The notes: a model not told the origin generated them from the sequence alone. Counted from the first letter of the stretch, positions 49,623 to 59,123 are shown. The stretch is DNA of 64,000 nucleotides from Streptomyces sp. DHE7-1 (GCA_016432725.1 JACJDG010000003.1:2232001-2296000), one strand, 5' to 3'. A program made the numbers and translations.

Positions 49623-49720
49623 ATTCGGTTCACGCGCCCTCGCTGCGGAACGGCGCCCCGGGCGCACTACGATCGGCGAGCCCCATCGTCCACGCCCCTT
49701 TCCCCAGAAGGACACGCCTC

Positions 49721-50395
49721 ATGGGTTCCGCCAAGAACAGCAGCGCCGCGCGCAAGGCACGCATCGAGGAGATGCGGCGCGCCGAGCAGGCCCGCGCGCG
49801 CCGCAACCGGGTGCTCACCGTCGCCGCCAGCGTGGTGGTCGTCGCCGGCCTCGCCGTCGGCGGTGTGGTGCTGGTGAAGTCGCAGTCCGGCAAGAAGGAC
49901 TCAGCGGCGAGCGGGGACGCCAAGAACGCCGGGGACTCGGGGCACTTCACCACCGGCCCGGACGGGGTGCGGACCTGGTCCGGGAAGCTGTCGCGGACGC
50001 ACGTCACCAGCAAGGTGTCGTACCCGATGCACCCGCCGGTCGGCGGCAACCACAACCCGATGTGGCTCAACTGCAACGGCGACGTCTACACCGACCCGGT
50101 TCAGGACGAGAACGCCGTGCACGCGCTGGAGCACGGCGCGGTCTGGGTGACGTACACCGGCAAGGCCGCCAAGGCGGACGTCGGCGCGCTCGCGGCGAAG
50201 GTGAAGAAGACGCCGTACTCGCTGATGAGCCCGTACGAGAACCAGGCGGCGCCGATCATCCTGTCCGCGTGGGGCCACCAGGTGACCGTGAAGAGCGCGA
50301 GCGACCCCGAGGTGGACAAGTTCTTCGCCACGTACGTGCAGGGCAAGCAGACGCCCGAGCCGGGCGCCTCCTGCACCGGTGGGGCGATGAAGTGA
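49721..50395 (+). CDS. DUF3105 membrane-anchored protein
   Basis: The 224-residue protein has a basic, helical cytoplasmic N-terminus (ARKARIEEMRRAEQARARR), one membrane helix at about residues 30-52 (VLTVAASVVVVAGLAVGGVV), and an extracytoplasmic DUF3105 domain. The domain contains YPMHPPVGGNHNPMWLNCNG, AVHALEHGAVWVTY and SAWGHQVTV, with conserved histidines that suggest metal binding. It overlaps the DUF305 gene by four bases (GTGA), a frequent pairing in actinobacteria. Function is not established. Confidence 0.88.
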   Translation: MGSAKNSSAARKARIEEMRRAEQARARRNRVLTVAASVVVVAGLAVGGVVLVKSQSGKKDSAASGDAKNAGDSGHFTTGPDGVRTWSGKLSRTHVTSKVSYPMHPPVGGNHNPMWLNCNGDVYTDPVQDENAVHALEHGAVWVTYTGKAAKADVGALAAKVKKTPYSLMSPYENQAAPIILSAWGHQVTVKSASDPEVDKFFATYVQGKQTPEPGASCTGGAMK

Positions 50396-51024
50396 GGCGA
50401 CAGCACGTCGGCTGGGCGGCCGGCGCGGCCGCGGCGGTGCTCGTCGCGGCCGGCGCCATCACCTACGCGGTGGCCGAGGACTCCGGCGGTACGGGCCGGG
50501 CGACGCCGGCGGCCGACTCCGCCGACGCCGGGTTCGCGCGGGACATGGCCGTCCACCACCAGCAGGCCGTCGAGATGTCGTACATCGTGCGGGACCGCAC
50601 GAAGAACGAGGAGGTGCGCCGCCTCGCCTACGACATCGCGCAGACCCAGGCCAACCAGCGCGGCATGCTGCTGGGCTGGCTGGACCTGTGGGAGCTGCCG
50701 AAGGTGTCCGCCGACCCGCCGATGACCTGGATGGGCATGGGTGACATGCCCGCCGGCAAGGACGGGGCGCTGATGCCGGGGATGGCGACCAACTCCGAGA
50801 TGAAGAAGCTCGGCACGCTCGACGGCAAGCAGGCGGAGGTCTTCTACCTCCAGCTCATGACGGACCATCACAAGGGCGGGGTGCACATGGCCCAGGGCTG
50901 TGCCGCCAAGTGCACGGTCGGGGTGGAGAAGCGGCTCGCGCAGGGCATGGTCGAGGCGCAGCAGTCGGAGATCGAGCTGATGGCCGGAATGCTCAAGGAG
51001 CGTGGCGCACAGCCGCGTTCATAG
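50392..51024 (+). CDS. DUF305 exported protein
   Basis: GTG 50392 overlaps the DUF3105 stop by four bases. The N-terminal helix (GWAAGAAAAVLVAAGAITYA) anchors or exports a DUF305 domain: FARDMAVHHQQAVEMSYIV and FYLQLMTDHHKGGVHMAQ, the two His-rich helices of the family. A Met-rich loop (MTWMGMGDMPAGKDGALMPG) lies between them, which hints at copper or another soft metal. The 210-residue length is normal. A much longer frame upstream of this start is only read-through of other genes. Confidence 0.88.
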   Translation: MRRQHVGWAAGAAAAVLVAAGAITYAVAEDSGGTGRATPAADSADAGFARDMAVHHQQAVEMSYIVRDRTKNEEVRRLAYDIAQTQANQRGMLLGWLDLWELPKVSADPPMTWMGMGDMPAGKDGALMPGMATNSEMKKLGTLDGKQAEVFYLQLMTDHHKGGVHMAQGCAAKCTVGVEKRLAQGMVEAQQSEIELMAGMLKERGAQPRS

Positions 51025-51243
51025 CATCACCATCAGGACTCTCATCGTAAAAACCTCAAATCGCCCTGAATGAAGGTTCTTTGAGCTTCTCTTGACCTTC
51101 GCGTTCCCCTGGCATGAACGGTTCATCGCAAGAGTGGCCATCGTCGTGTGATCCATTCACCGGCCCGAACCGCCGCGGGTCGGTGCGCACCTCCACGACG
51201 TACCAGCCACTACGTGCATGCGAACCGCATCGCAGGGGGTTCT

Positions 51244-53187
51244 ATGAGATCCAACCGCGCCAAGGTGCGCGCCGGCGTGAGCATGGCAGCGACGCTGCCC
51301 ATGATCGCCGGCGCGCTGGCGCTGGGCATACCCACGGCGCACGCCGCGGACGGCCCGGCCCGTGACGCGCTGAAGGGCACCCGGCCCGCTTGGGCCACCG
51401 CCAAGGCGGACAAGGGTGCCACCTCGAACGACGCCCAGGTCAAGGCCCGGGTATATCTGGCGGGACGGGACGCGGCCGGTCTGTCGGCCTACGCCAAGGC
51501 CGTGTCCGACCCGAACTCGCCGCTGTACGGCAAGTTCCTGAGCGCCAAGAAGGCGCAGGCCCGCTTCGGGGCCACCAAGGCCCAGGTGGCCGCCGTCAAG
51601 TCCTGGCTGAAGTCGGCCGGCCTGACGGTCACCGAGGTCACCTCGCACTACGTCGCCGTCTCCGGTGACGTGGCCGCCGCCGAGAAGGCGTTCGGCACCC
51701 AGTTCCACAACTTCGCCAAGGGCTCGAAGACCTACCGTGCCCCGGCGACGACCGCGTCCGCGCCGGCCGGCCTGCAGGGTGCCGTCCTGACCGTCACGGG
51801 TCTGGACAACGCCCCGCACAAGGCGCACCACAAGGACCAGCTTCCGCCGCCGGACGCCGTGTTCAAGAACTCCGGGCCGTTCTCCTCGTACTACGGCTCG
51901 AAGATCGCGAGCACGCTGCCGGACGCGTACGGCCAGAAGGTCCCGTACGCGATCAAGGGCTACACCGGCAAGCAGCTGCGCTCCGCCTACGGCGCCGGCG
52001 GCTACACCGGCAAGCACGTGCGCATCGCCATCACCGACGCGTACGCCTCGCCGACCATCGCCTTCGACGCGGGCAAGTACGCGGTGAAGAACGGTGACGC
52101 GGCCTGGAAGACCGGCCAGCTCCACCAGGTGCTGCCGAAGAACTACACGAAGACCGAGGAGTGCGGCGCGGCCGGCTGGTACGGCGAGGAGACCCTCGAC
52201 GTCGAGGCCGTGCACGCGGTCGCCCCGGCCGCCGACGTCACGTACGTGGGCGCCGCGTCCTGCTACGACGACGACCTGCTGGACTCGCTCAGCAAGATCG
52301 TCGACGGTCACCTGGCCGACATCGTCTCCAACTCGTGGGGCGACATCGAGGCCAACCAGACGCCGGACCTCCTGGCCGCCTACGACCAGGTGTTCCAGCT
52401 CGGCGCGGTGCAGGGCATCGGCTTCTACTTCTCCTCCGGTGACAACGGCGACGAGGTCGCCAACACCGGTGTGAAGCAGGTCGACACCCCCGCCAACTCC
52501 TCCTGGGTGACCGCGGTCGGCGGTACCTCGCTGGCCGTCGGCAAGGGCGACAAGTACCAGTGGGAGACCGGCTGGGGCACCGAGAAGGCGACCCTGTCGG
52601 CCGACGGCAAGAGCTGGACGAACTTCCCCGGCGCCTACACCTCGGGCGCGGGCGGCGGCACCAGCAAGACCGTGCCGCAGCCGTACTACCAGAAGAACAT
52701 CGTCCCGAAGACGCTCGCCACGGCCAACAACGCCGCCGGCAACCGCGTCGTCCCGGACATCGCGGCCATCGCCGACCCGAACACCGGCTTCCTGGTCGGC
52801 CAGACCCAGACCTTCCCCGACGGCACCGAGCAGTACAGCGAGTACCGCATCGGCGGCACCTCGCTGGCCGCTCCGGTGATCGCGGCGGTCCAGGCCCTGG
52901 CCCAGGAGGCGCGCGGCGGCAAGGCGCTCGGCTTCGCCAACCCGGCGATCTACGCGAAGTACGGCAAGAACGGTGTCTTCCACGACGTCACGGACAACCC
53001 GACGGGCTCCGGCCTGGCGGTCGCCCGGATCGACTTCGTGAACGGATTCGACGCCGCCGACGGCCTCGCGACCTCGGTCCGCAGCCTCGGCAAGGACAGC
53101 TCGCTGTCCGCGGTGAAGGGTTACGACGACGTCACCGGCGTGGGTTCGCCCGCGAACGGCTACGTCCAGTCGTACCGGCGTCACTGA
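51244..53187 (+). CDS. Secreted S53 peptidase (sedolisin/pro-kumamolisin type)
   Basis: The 647-residue preproprotein has a signal peptide (VSMAATLPMIAGALALGIP then TAHA). A propeptide of about 150 residues (FLSAKKAQARFGATKAQVAA, VTSHYVAVSGDVAAAEKAF) follows. The catalytic domain has Glu and Asp of GEETLDVEAVHAVAP, the oxyanion Asp in FSSGDNGDEV and Ser in GGTSLAAPVIAA. The Asp-rich C-terminal calcium site includes GFDAADGLATS. GGGGG precedes the ATG. Such serine-carboxyl peptidases work at acidic pH outside the cell; streptomycete members are reported as tripeptidyl or endopeptidases. Confidence 0.93.
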   Translation: MRSNRAKVRAGVSMAATLPMIAGALALGIPTAHAADGPARDALKGTRPAWATAKADKGATSNDAQVKARVYLAGRDAAGLSAYAKAVSDPNSPLYGKFLSAKKAQARFGATKAQVAAVKSWLKSAGLTVTEVTSHYVAVSGDVAAAEKAFGTQFHNFAKGSKTYRAPATTASAPAGLQGAVLTVTGLDNAPHKAHHKDQLPPPDAVFKNSGPFSSYYGSKIASTLPDAYGQKVPYAIKGYTGKQLRSAYGAGGYTGKHVRIAITDAYASPTIAFDAGKYAVKNGDAAWKTGQLHQVLPKNYTKTEECGAAGWYGEETLDVEAVHAVAPAADVTYVGAASCYDDDLLDSLSKIVDGHLADIVSNSWGDIEANQTPDLLAAYDQVFQLGAVQGIGFYFSSGDNGDEVANTGVKQVDTPANSSWVTAVGGTSLAVGKGDKYQWETGWGTEKATLSADGKSWTNFPGAYTSGAGGGTSKTVPQPYYQKNIVPKTLATANNAAGNRVVPDIAAIADPNTGFLVGQTQTFPDGTEQYSEYRIGGTSLAAPVIAAVQALAQEARGGKALGFANPAIYAKYGKNGVFHDVTDNPTGSGLAVARIDFVNGFDAADGLATSVRSLGKDSSLSAVKGYDDVTGVGSPANGYVQSYRRH

Positions 53188-53204
53188 TCCGCTGACCCGG
53201 TAGG

Positions 53205-53236
53205 AGGGGCGTGGGGTGCGTGCACCCCACGCCCCT
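53205..53236 (+). terminator. Terminator after the S53 peptidase gene
   Basis: AGGGGCGTGGGGTGC (53205-53219) pairs with GCACCCCACGCCCCT (53222-53236) around two bases, 18 bases after the stop codon. Confidence 0.88.
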
Positions 53237-53304
53237 TCGTCGTCCGCGGGCACGGCACACACCCCGCACCCCCATCGTGTCGCTCTGACGATTACACTGG
53301 GCGC

Positions 53305-55353
53305 GTGCCTCCGTTGAACTTCTGGTCGATCTATCAGCATGGCTTCGCACGGGTTGCCGCGTGCACGGGTCACACCGTGATCGCGGACCCGCACGCCAAC
53401 GCCGAAGCGGTCCTGCGCCACGCGCGCCGGTGCGCCGAGGAGGGCGTCGCCGTGGCCGTCTTCCCGGAGATGGCGCTGTGCGGCTACTCCATCGAGGACC
53501 TGCTCCTCCAGGACGTGCTGCTCGACCAGGTCGAGGAGGCGCTCCAGGAGGTGGTGGCCGGGTCGGCGGACCTGCTGCCGGTCCTGGTCGTCGGTGCCCC
53601 GCTGCGCCACCGCAACCGCGTCTACAACTGCGCGGTCGTCGTGCACCGCGGCCGGATCCTCGGTGCCGTGCCCAAGTCGTACCCGCCGAACTACCGGGAG
53701 TTCTACGAGCGCCGGCAGATCGGCGACGGCGCCGACGAGCGCGGCGGGTCGATCCGGCTCGGCGGCGAGAGCGTGCCGTTCGGCGTGGACCTGCTGTTCG
53801 CGGCCGGGGACGTGCCCGGTCTGGTGCTGCACGCCGAGATCTGCGAGGACATGTGGGTGCCGGTGCCGCCCAGCGCGGAGGCCGCCCTCGCCGGCGCGAC
53901 CGTCCTCGTCAACCTCTCGGGCAGCCCGATCACGGTGGGCCGGGCCGAGGACCGCAAGCTGCTGTGCCGCTCGGCGTCCTCCCGCTGCCTGGCCGCGTAC
54001 GTCTACGCGGCGGCCGGTCTCGGCGAGTCGACCACCGACCTGTCCTGGGACGGCCAGGCGATGGTCTACGAGAACGGCGCGCTGCTGGCCGAGACCGAGC
54101 GGTTCCCGCTCGGCGACAGCTACGCGGTGGCCGACGTGGACCTCGACCTGCTGCGGCAGGAGCGGCAGCGGATGGGCACGTTCGACGACAACCGCCGTAC
54201 GCACAAGGCGCGCACCGACGACTTCCGGACCGTCGCCTTCGAGCTCGACCCGCCCCTCACCGACCTGGGTCTGCGCCGCCGCCTCGAACGTCTCCCGTTC
54301 GTGCCGGCCGACGCCGAACGCCTCGCCCAGGACTGCTACGAGGCGTACAACATCCAGGTCGAGGGCCTCCAGCAGCGGCTGGGGGCGATCGGCGGCCCCA
54401 AGGTGGTCATCGGGGTGTCCGGCGGCCTGGACTCCACGCACGCCCTGATCGTCGCCGCCCGCGCGATGGACCGCGCGGGCCGCCCGCGCAGCGACATCCT
54501 GGCCTGGACCCTGCCCGGCTTCGCCACCAGCGATCACACCAAGGACAACGCGCACAAGCTGATGGAGTCGCTCGGGGTCACCGCCGCCGAGCTGGACATC
54601 ACGCCGACCGCGCGGCTGATGCTGAAGGAGATGGGCCACCCGTTCGCCTCCGGCGAGCCGGTGTACGACGTCACCTTCGAGAACGTGCAGGCGGGTCTGC
54701 GCACGGACTACCTGTTCCGGCTGGCCAACCAGCGCGGCGGCATCGTGCTCGGCACCGGCGACCTCTCGGAACTGGCGCTCGGCTGGTCGACGTACGGCGT
54801 CGGCGACCAGATGAGCCACTACAACGTCAACTCCGGTGTGCCGAAGACGCTGATCCAGCATCTGATCCGCTGGGTCATCAGCAGCGACCAGTTCGGCGAG
54901 GAGACCGGCCGGACGCTCGCCGCGATCCTCGACACCGAGATCAGCCCGGAACTGGTCCCGGGCGAGGAGATGCAGTCGACGGAGTCGAAGATCGGCCCGT
55001 ACGCGCTGCACGACTTCACGCTCTTCCACGTGCTGCGCTACGGCTTCCGGCCCTCGAAGATCGCCTTCCTGGCCTGGCACGCCTGGCACGACCCGGACGC
55101 CGGCGACTGGCCGCCGAACTTCCCGGCGGCCAAGCGGGTGGCGTACGACCTGCCGGAGATCCGCCGGTGGCTGGAGGTCTTCTGCCGCCGCTTCTTCGGG
55201 TTCGCGCAGTTCAAGCGCTCGGCCATGCCGAACGGCCCGAAGGTCTCGGCCGGCGGCTCCCTCTCCCCGCGCGGCGACTGGCGCGCCCCGTCCGACGGCA
55301 ACGCGCGTGCCTGGCTGCGGGACCTGACCCGCTTCGACGACCCTACGACTTGA
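53305..55353 (+). CDS. nadE: Glutamine-dependent NAD+ synthetase
   Basis: The 682-residue protein is of the long actinobacterial type with an N-terminal nitrilase-fold glutaminase. The triad is Glu55 ([11 protein letters not shown]), Lys in [16 protein letters not shown] (about 124) and Cys in [14 protein letters not shown] (about 179). The C-terminal synthetase has the ATP loop [18 protein letters not shown] near residue 370 and [20 protein letters not shown]. It converts deamido-NAD to NAD using glutamine as nitrogen donor. The GTG start has no strong ribosome site. Its stop overlaps the DUF397 stop by 11 bases, tail to tail. Confidence 0.95.
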   Translation: MPPLNFWSIYQHGFARVAACTGHTVIADPHANAEAVLRHARRCAEEGVAVAVFPEMALCGYSIEDLLLQDVLLDQVEEALQEVVAGSADLLPVLVVGAPLRHRNRVYNCAVVVHRGRILGAVPKSYPPNYREFYERRQIGDGADERGGSIRLGGESVPFGVDLLFAAGDVPGLVLHAEICEDMWVPVPPSAEAALAGATVLVNLSGSPITVGRAEDRKLLCRSASSRCLAAYVYAAAGLGESTTDLSWDGQAMVYENGALLAETERFPLGDSYAVADVDLDLLRQERQRMGTFDDNRRTHKARTDDFRTVAFELDPPLTDLGLRRRLERLPFVPADAERLAQDCYEAYNIQVEGLQQRLGAIGGPKVVIGVSGGLDSTHALIVAARAMDRAGRPRSDILAWTLPGFATSDHTKDNAHKLMESLGVTAAELDITPTARLMLKEMGHPFASGEPVYDVTFENVQAGLRTDYLFRLANQRGGIVLGTGDLSELALGWSTYGVGDQMSHYNVNSGVPKTLIQHLIRWVISSDQFGEETGRTLAAILDTEISPELVPGEEMQSTESKIGPYALHDFTLFHVLRYGFRPSKIAFLAWHAWHDPDAGDWPPNFPAAKRVAYDLPEIRRWLEVFCRRFFGFAQFKRSAMPNGPKVSAGGSLSPRGDWRAPSDGNARAWLRDLTRFDDPTT

Positions 55354-55543
55354 GCGCGTCCACGAAGGGGGCCCAGGCGGCCGCGCCGATGAGGAGGGCG
55401 GGGCCGTCCGGGCGCTTGGAGTCGCGGACGGGGATGAGGCCGGGGATGTTGGGGGCGACTTCGACGCAGTCGCCCCCGTCACCGTTGCTGTAGCTGCTCT
55501 TGCACCAGAGAGCGTCACTCAAGTCGGTGCGGTTGCTCGCCAT
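55343..55543 (-). CDS. DUF397 small protein (AbaA/WhiJ-locus type)
   Basis: The 66-residue protein MASNRTDLSDALWCKSSYSN continues with GGDCVEVAPNIPGLIPVRDS, SKRPDGPALLIGAAAWAPFV, the full DUF397 signature. Its start overlaps the end of the helix-turn-helix gene by 29 bases on the same strand. DUF397 proteins usually accompany WhiJ-like regulators in streptomycetes and are proposed to modulate them. No DNA-binding motif is present. Confidence 0.93.
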   Translation of the reverse strand: MASNRTDLSDALWCKSSYSNGDGGDCVEVAPNIPGLIPVRDSKRPDGPALLIGAAAWAPFVDALKS

Positions 55544-56399
55544 TTCGGTAATCCTCTGCCGCTGCCTCGATGATGGCCAGGGACGTGTCTGGTGACAACG
55601 CGACGGCCCTGAGCCGATCGTATGCCTTGCGGTACTGCTTCACGAGAGCCGGATCATCGATGGTGTCACCGCTGTAAGACGCCTCCGTGTAGATCAACGG
55701 TGGGGCATCGGAAAACGTCATGACCTTGATGGATGCCGCCATGAGGGGATGCGGGCCGCACTTCCGCGGAACAATCTGCGGAGTGATCCGACGCCGCTTG
55801 GCCAGCTCCACCACTCGCTCCAACTGTGCACCCATCCCTTCCGGCGACACGATGGCGTCGGTCAGCAGCGACTCATGCAGGATCGCCCAGTACTCCGGGA
55901 CGGAATGGTCGTCCTCGAAGAGGCGCGCGCGGTCGAGCCGTGCTTGCACCTTCTCCTCGACCCATTCATCGGAAGCGGCCGGATGGGCCGACCTGACCAG
56001 CGCCCGCGCGTACGGAGCAGTCTGAAGCAGCCCGGGCAAGGTACTGGGAGACCATTCCTCGATGGACTCCGCGTGCTTCTCCGCCTCCAGAACTCGCTCG
56101 AAGTAGGCGGCGTGCGGCCCTCGCCGCGCCCTCCGCACATCCTCACAGTGCCGCTCGAAGTAGCCGTCGGTGCCCAGTACCCGGTCCACATGCCGGGCCA
56201 GATCCATCGGCATGCGCCGCTTGCCGTGTTCGATGTCGCTGAGGTGCGACTTGCCGTAGAAGCTGCCCTCGACCAACCGCTCCAGCGAGAGTCCCGCGGC
56301 CTCCCGCTGCCACCTCAGCTCCTTGCCGTAGAAGTCGGGGACGCTCACCGAACCGTCGATGTCCTTGCGTCGGACCACGTGCTCACCGCCGTAACTCAC
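55515..56399 (-). CDS. WhiJ-like helix-turn-helix regulator (XRE with DUF5753-type C-terminal domain)
   Basis: The 294-residue protein starts at GTG 56399 (SYGGEHVVRRKDIDGSVSV). The XRE helix-turn-helix is at about residues 20-75 (YGKELRWQREAAGLSLERLV, then GKSHLSDIEHGKRRMPMDLA). The large C-terminal domain begins EEWSPSTLPGLLQTAPYARA and includes LTDAIVSPEGMGAQLERVV and PLIYTEASYSGDTIDDP, typical of WhiJ paralogues. It sits with DUF397 and a divergently encoded ATPase-fold gene, the standard WhiJ/AbaA-like locus. Such loci influence development and antibiotic production in S. coelicolor. Confidence 0.9.
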   Translation of the reverse strand: MSYGGEHVVRRKDIDGSVSVPDFYGKELRWQREAAGLSLERLVEGSFYGKSHLSDIEHGKRRMPMDLARHVDRVLGTDGYFERHCEDVRRARRGPHAAYFERVLEAEKHAESIEEWSPSTLPGLLQTAPYARALVRSAHPAASDEWVEEKVQARLDRARLFEDDHSVPEYWAILHESLLTDAIVSPEGMGAQLERVVELAKRRRITPQIVPRKCGPHPLMAASIKVMTFSDAPPLIYTEASYSGDTIDDPALVKQYRKAYDRLRAVALSPDTSLAIIEAAAEDYRNGEQPHRLE

Positions 56400-56511
56400 T
56401 TCGCCGTTTCCGCCGCTCGCGTCGCGGACGCGAACTCTCTTCCACGGTAGCGAGGGAGGCGACACTCTGTGCGGTGTTCGTAACTCACCGCACAGAAGGC
56501 CGAAGCCCCTC

Positions 56512-56735
56512 ATGCCCGACCACTCCCCACCGCCTACGACGTCACGCTCTGCGTGGAGAACCTGCGCACCGCCCTCGCCCTGCACGACATCACGCTGCCC
56601 TCGCTCCGCGTCGACCTGCCGAGCCTCGCCGGTACGTACACGCCGCCCGCCGGGCTCGTCGCGCTCGGGAACTGCAACACGGCCACGGCCCAGGCGCTCG
56701 CCGCCGCCCTGCGCGGGACGGCGGCGGAGCGATGA
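56512..56735 (+). CDS. Small protein of the WhiJ/AbaA-type locus (one frame break)
   Basis: ATG 56512 follows GAAGG. The frame breaks in the C run at 56525-56528; one base gives MPDHSPTAYDVTLCVENLRT and continues to ALHDITLPSLRVDLPSLAG and LGNCNTATAQALAAALRGTA, about 74 residues. Its stop overlaps the next start as ATGA. Small proteins of this kind commonly precede the ATPase-fold gene in such loci. Function is unknown. Confidence 0.7.
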
Positions 56736-57157
56736 CCTTCGAACTCGCCCTGCTCGCCACCCCGAAGGCCGTACCGGAGCTGCGGCAGCGCCTGCGCGCC
56801 CTCGACCACGACGTACGCCTGTGCGTGACGGAGTTGCTGACGAACGTCATCGACCACCTCGGCGAGGGCACCCCGGTCACGGTCCGCGTGACCGGAAGTC
56901 CCCGAGAGTGCACCCGCGTCGAGGTCACCGACCCCGACGCGGGTTCCCTCCCCGTGCTGTTACCGGCGACCGGCACGGCCGAGTCAGGCCGCGGCCTGGC
57001 GCTGGTCGACGCCCTCGCCCTGCGCTGGGGCGTGGACCAGGGCCCGGACCACAAGACGGTCTGGTGCGAGCTGCCCGCGGGAGGGCACCGGCCCGGGGCG
57101 CCGGCCGCGGAAATCGCCGTGCGGCCGGACGGGCGGGCGAGGACACTGGCGCGGTGA
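56732..57157 (+). CDS. ATP-binding protein of the anti-sigma-factor kinase type (HATPase fold)
   Basis: The 141-residue protein MTFELALLATPKAVPELRQR has the GHKL N-box in VRLCVTELLTNVIDHLGEG and the G1 and G2 boxes in EVTDPDAGSLPVL and ESGRGLALVDALALRWGV. These belong to RsbW/AbaA-like serine kinases. It overlaps both neighbours by four bases (ATGA and GTGA), so the three plus-strand genes form one translationally coupled unit divergent from the WhiJ-like gene. In the usual interpretation it binds or phosphorylates a regulator of the locus. Confidence 0.9.
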   Translation: MTFELALLATPKAVPELRQRLRALDHDVRLCVTELLTNVIDHLGEGTPVTVRVTGSPRECTRVEVTDPDAGSLPVLLPATGTAESGRGLALVDALALRWGVDQGPDHKTVWCELPAGGHRPGAPAAEIAVRPDGRARTLAR

Positions 57158-57918
57158 ATCAGGTGCACGAGATCGCGAAGCTGCTCGACGGCGTGCTGGG
57201 ACCGGATGCCGTCGGCACCTACCTCCACGGTTCCGCGGTGCTCGGCGGCCTCAGGCCGGCCAGCGATGTGGACGTACTGGCCGTGTCCCGGCGGTCGCTG
57301 GGCGAGCGGGAGCGGCTCGAGCTCCTTGGTGGGCTGCTCCCGCTCTCCGGGTCCCGGAACAGGGCTCGTCCGGTCGAGCTGACCGTGGTCGTCCAGTCCG
57401 AGGTCCGGCCGTGGCGGTACGCACCGATCTGCGATTTCCTGTACGGCGAGTGGCTGCGCGCCGAGTACGACGCCGGGCAGGTTCCCCAGCCGGAGCCGAT
57501 GCCGGACCTGGCCCTGTCGATCAGCATGACGCTGGCCGGCGACCACCCGCTCACAGGGCCCCGTCCGGCACGGGTTCTGGCCCCCGTCCCGCACGCAGAC
57601 CTGGTCCGGGCGAGTCTGGCGGGCATACCCGGCCTGCTCGACGACGTGGCGGGCGACACCCGCAACGTCCTGCTGACCTTCGCCCGCATCTGGACCACGC
57701 TGGCCACCGGGAGGGTCGCGTCGAAGGACGAGGCCGCCGACTGGGCTCTGGCCCGTCTCCCGCCCGAGCACCGCCCCGTCCTCGCGCACGCCAGGCACTT
57801 GTACCTCAACTGCCGCTATTCCGAGGAGAGGTGGAGCGAGGAGTTGCGGGCACAGGTCCGTGCGCATGTGGACCTCGTGCTCGCCGAGATCGACCGGTTG
57901 CGCACCCGTGCCCCGTAA
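57154..57918 (+). CDS. AadA-like aminoglycoside adenylyltransferase-family nucleotidyltransferase
   Basis: The 254-residue protein has the nucleotidyltransferase motif LHGSAVLGGLRPASDVDVLA with Gly26-Ser27, Asp38 and Asp40. Glu75 in RPVELTVVVQSEVRPWRY matches the catalytic base of ANT(3'')-type AadA. The C-terminal helical domain (RNVLLTFARIWTTLATGRVA, SKDEAADWALARLPPEHRPV) has the conserved Trp and Asp of that family. It starts at GTG overlapping the ATPase-fold gene by four bases. It could adenylylate streptomycin or spectinomycin-like compounds, or an unrelated substrate within the locus. Confidence 0.86.
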   Translation: MNQVHEIAKLLDGVLGPDAVGTYLHGSAVLGGLRPASDVDVLAVSRRSLGERERLELLGGLLPLSGSRNRARPVELTVVVQSEVRPWRYAPICDFLYGEWLRAEYDAGQVPQPEPMPDLALSISMTLAGDHPLTGPRPARVLAPVPHADLVRASLAGIPGLLDDVAGDTRNVLLTFARIWTTLATGRVASKDEAADWALARLPPEHRPVLAHARHLYLNCRYSEERWSEELRAQVRAHVDLVLAEIDRLRTRAP

Positions 57919-57989
57919 GAACCGCATCGTTCCCGGAACTGTGGCCTCCACCACGGCGAATATGGTCATGTACCTGGTGAGATCACCGA

Positions 57990-59123
57990 ATGCTCGGTCT
58001 ACTCCTGCGCGTGCTGCCCTTCTGGGTCCGCGAACCTCTGCTCATCGTGGTCGGATCCGTCTTCGGCCTGCGCATCATGTACCTCGCCGTCCGCGACACC
58101 GACCGGGTCGCGGCCGCCATCGGAGCGGTGTTCCTCGTGTTCACGGCGATACGCGTCCACACGGTGGTCCGGGCACTTCGCGCGCGCCGGAACCGGGGTC
58201 AGCGTCCGGTGTCCGCCGCCGGCGGTGTGGTCACCGGTACCGCCGCCCCGGTCCCGGTCCCGGTGCCGGCCGGGGCCTCGACCACGACCCCGGCTCCGAC
58301 TCCCGTCCAGGCCCCGGCCCCGGTGCCGACCCCGACTCCGCTCCCGGCCCCGGCCGGAGGCGGTCCCGGAGCCGGTGGCGGGGCCGGACCGCGTCCCGGC
58401 CCGGGCAAGCCGGAGAAGGACCACAACGCGTGGGGCCAGGCCGTCGCGGCCCTCGCCGTGTTCGGGGCGCTCGCGGCCGCGGTGTGGTGGGGTGACCGCC
58501 TGCTGCCGGCCGACGCCGACACGGCGCAGCCCGCCTCCTGTTCGGACACGGAACACGAGAAACCGCCGAAGGCGTACGCGAACACGCCCCGCGCGGTGAC
58601 CGGTGACGACCTGTGCAAGGCGCTCAACCGGCCCGACCTGGCCCGGCTCCTGGGAACCCCCGGGGAGATGGCGGAGTCGGCTTCCGGCAGCAACGGCACC
58701 GCGCTCCTGAGCGACGGGAAGGTCGCCGAGCCGGACGCGCAGATCACGTTCGACACGTACACCGTGAAGCTATCGGCCACCTACGGCACGATGTCGACCG
58801 CCCAGTACGTCAGGCTGATCGACATGGCCGGTGACAGGATCGCGAGCGACATGAAGACCGCCCAGGTCCTCGGCAGGCCCGCGGTCTTCTCCTCGGAGCA
58901 CACCATGAAGTTCGAGATCAACCTCGGCGGTGACCAGAAGGGCGTGCCGTCCCAGCAGGGTCCGCTGGCCAGGACGCTGTCCGTGGCCCTCGACCGCAAG
59001 GACAAGGGCGGCTACTACGACCTCACCGTGTGGAGCGAGACCGGCGCCCTGCCCAACGACGAAGCTCTCCTCGACATCGCCGAGAAGGTCCTCCCGAAGA
59101 TCCCCGAACGAAGCGCCCACTGA
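57990..59123 (+). CDS. DUF6215-like membrane protein with Pro-rich linker
   Basis: The 377-residue protein begins with hydrophobic segments LLLRVLPFWVREPLLIVVGS and VAAAIGAVFLVFTAIRV. A low-complexity Pro/Ala/Thr linker (about residues 80-135) and another membrane helix (AVAALAVFGALAAAVWWG) follow. The extracytoplasmic domain has TGDDLCKALNRPDLARLLG and DAQITFDTYTVKLSATYGT, as in the DUF6215 group. Two cysteines could form a disulphide. The role is unknown. It is 71 bases after the AadA-like gene with its own start region. Confidence 0.78.
   Translation: MLGLLLRVLPFWVREPLLIVVGSVFGLRIMYLAVRDTDRVAAAIGAVFLVFTAIRVHTVVRALRARRNRGQRPVSAAGGVVTGTAAPVPVPVPAGASTTTPAPTPVQAPAPVPTPTPLPAPAGGGPGAGGGAGPRPGPGKPEKDHNAWGQAVAALAVFGALAAAVWWGDRLLPADADTAQPASCSDTEHEKPPKAYANTPRAVTGDDLCKALNRPDLARLLGTPGEMAESASGSNGTALLSDGKVAEPDAQITFDTYTVKLSATYGTMSTAQYVRLIDMAGDRIASDMKTAQVLGRPAVFSSEHTMKFEINLGGDQKGVPSQQGPLARTLSVALDRKDKGGYYDLTVWSETGALPNDEALLDIAEKVLPKIPERSAH

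Noticed and set aside
48904..50391. A 706-codon frame that would add about 500 residues before the DUF305 protein
   Set aside because: The extra part runs through the hmpA end, nsrR and DUF3105 genes in wrong frames; the GTG at 50392 overlapping the DUF3105 stop is the natural start.
51157..55518. A 1453-codon minus-strand open frame opposite the S53 peptidase and nadE
   Set aside because: It is a shadow of two strongly conserved plus-strand genes, with composition typical of antisense high-GC sequence.
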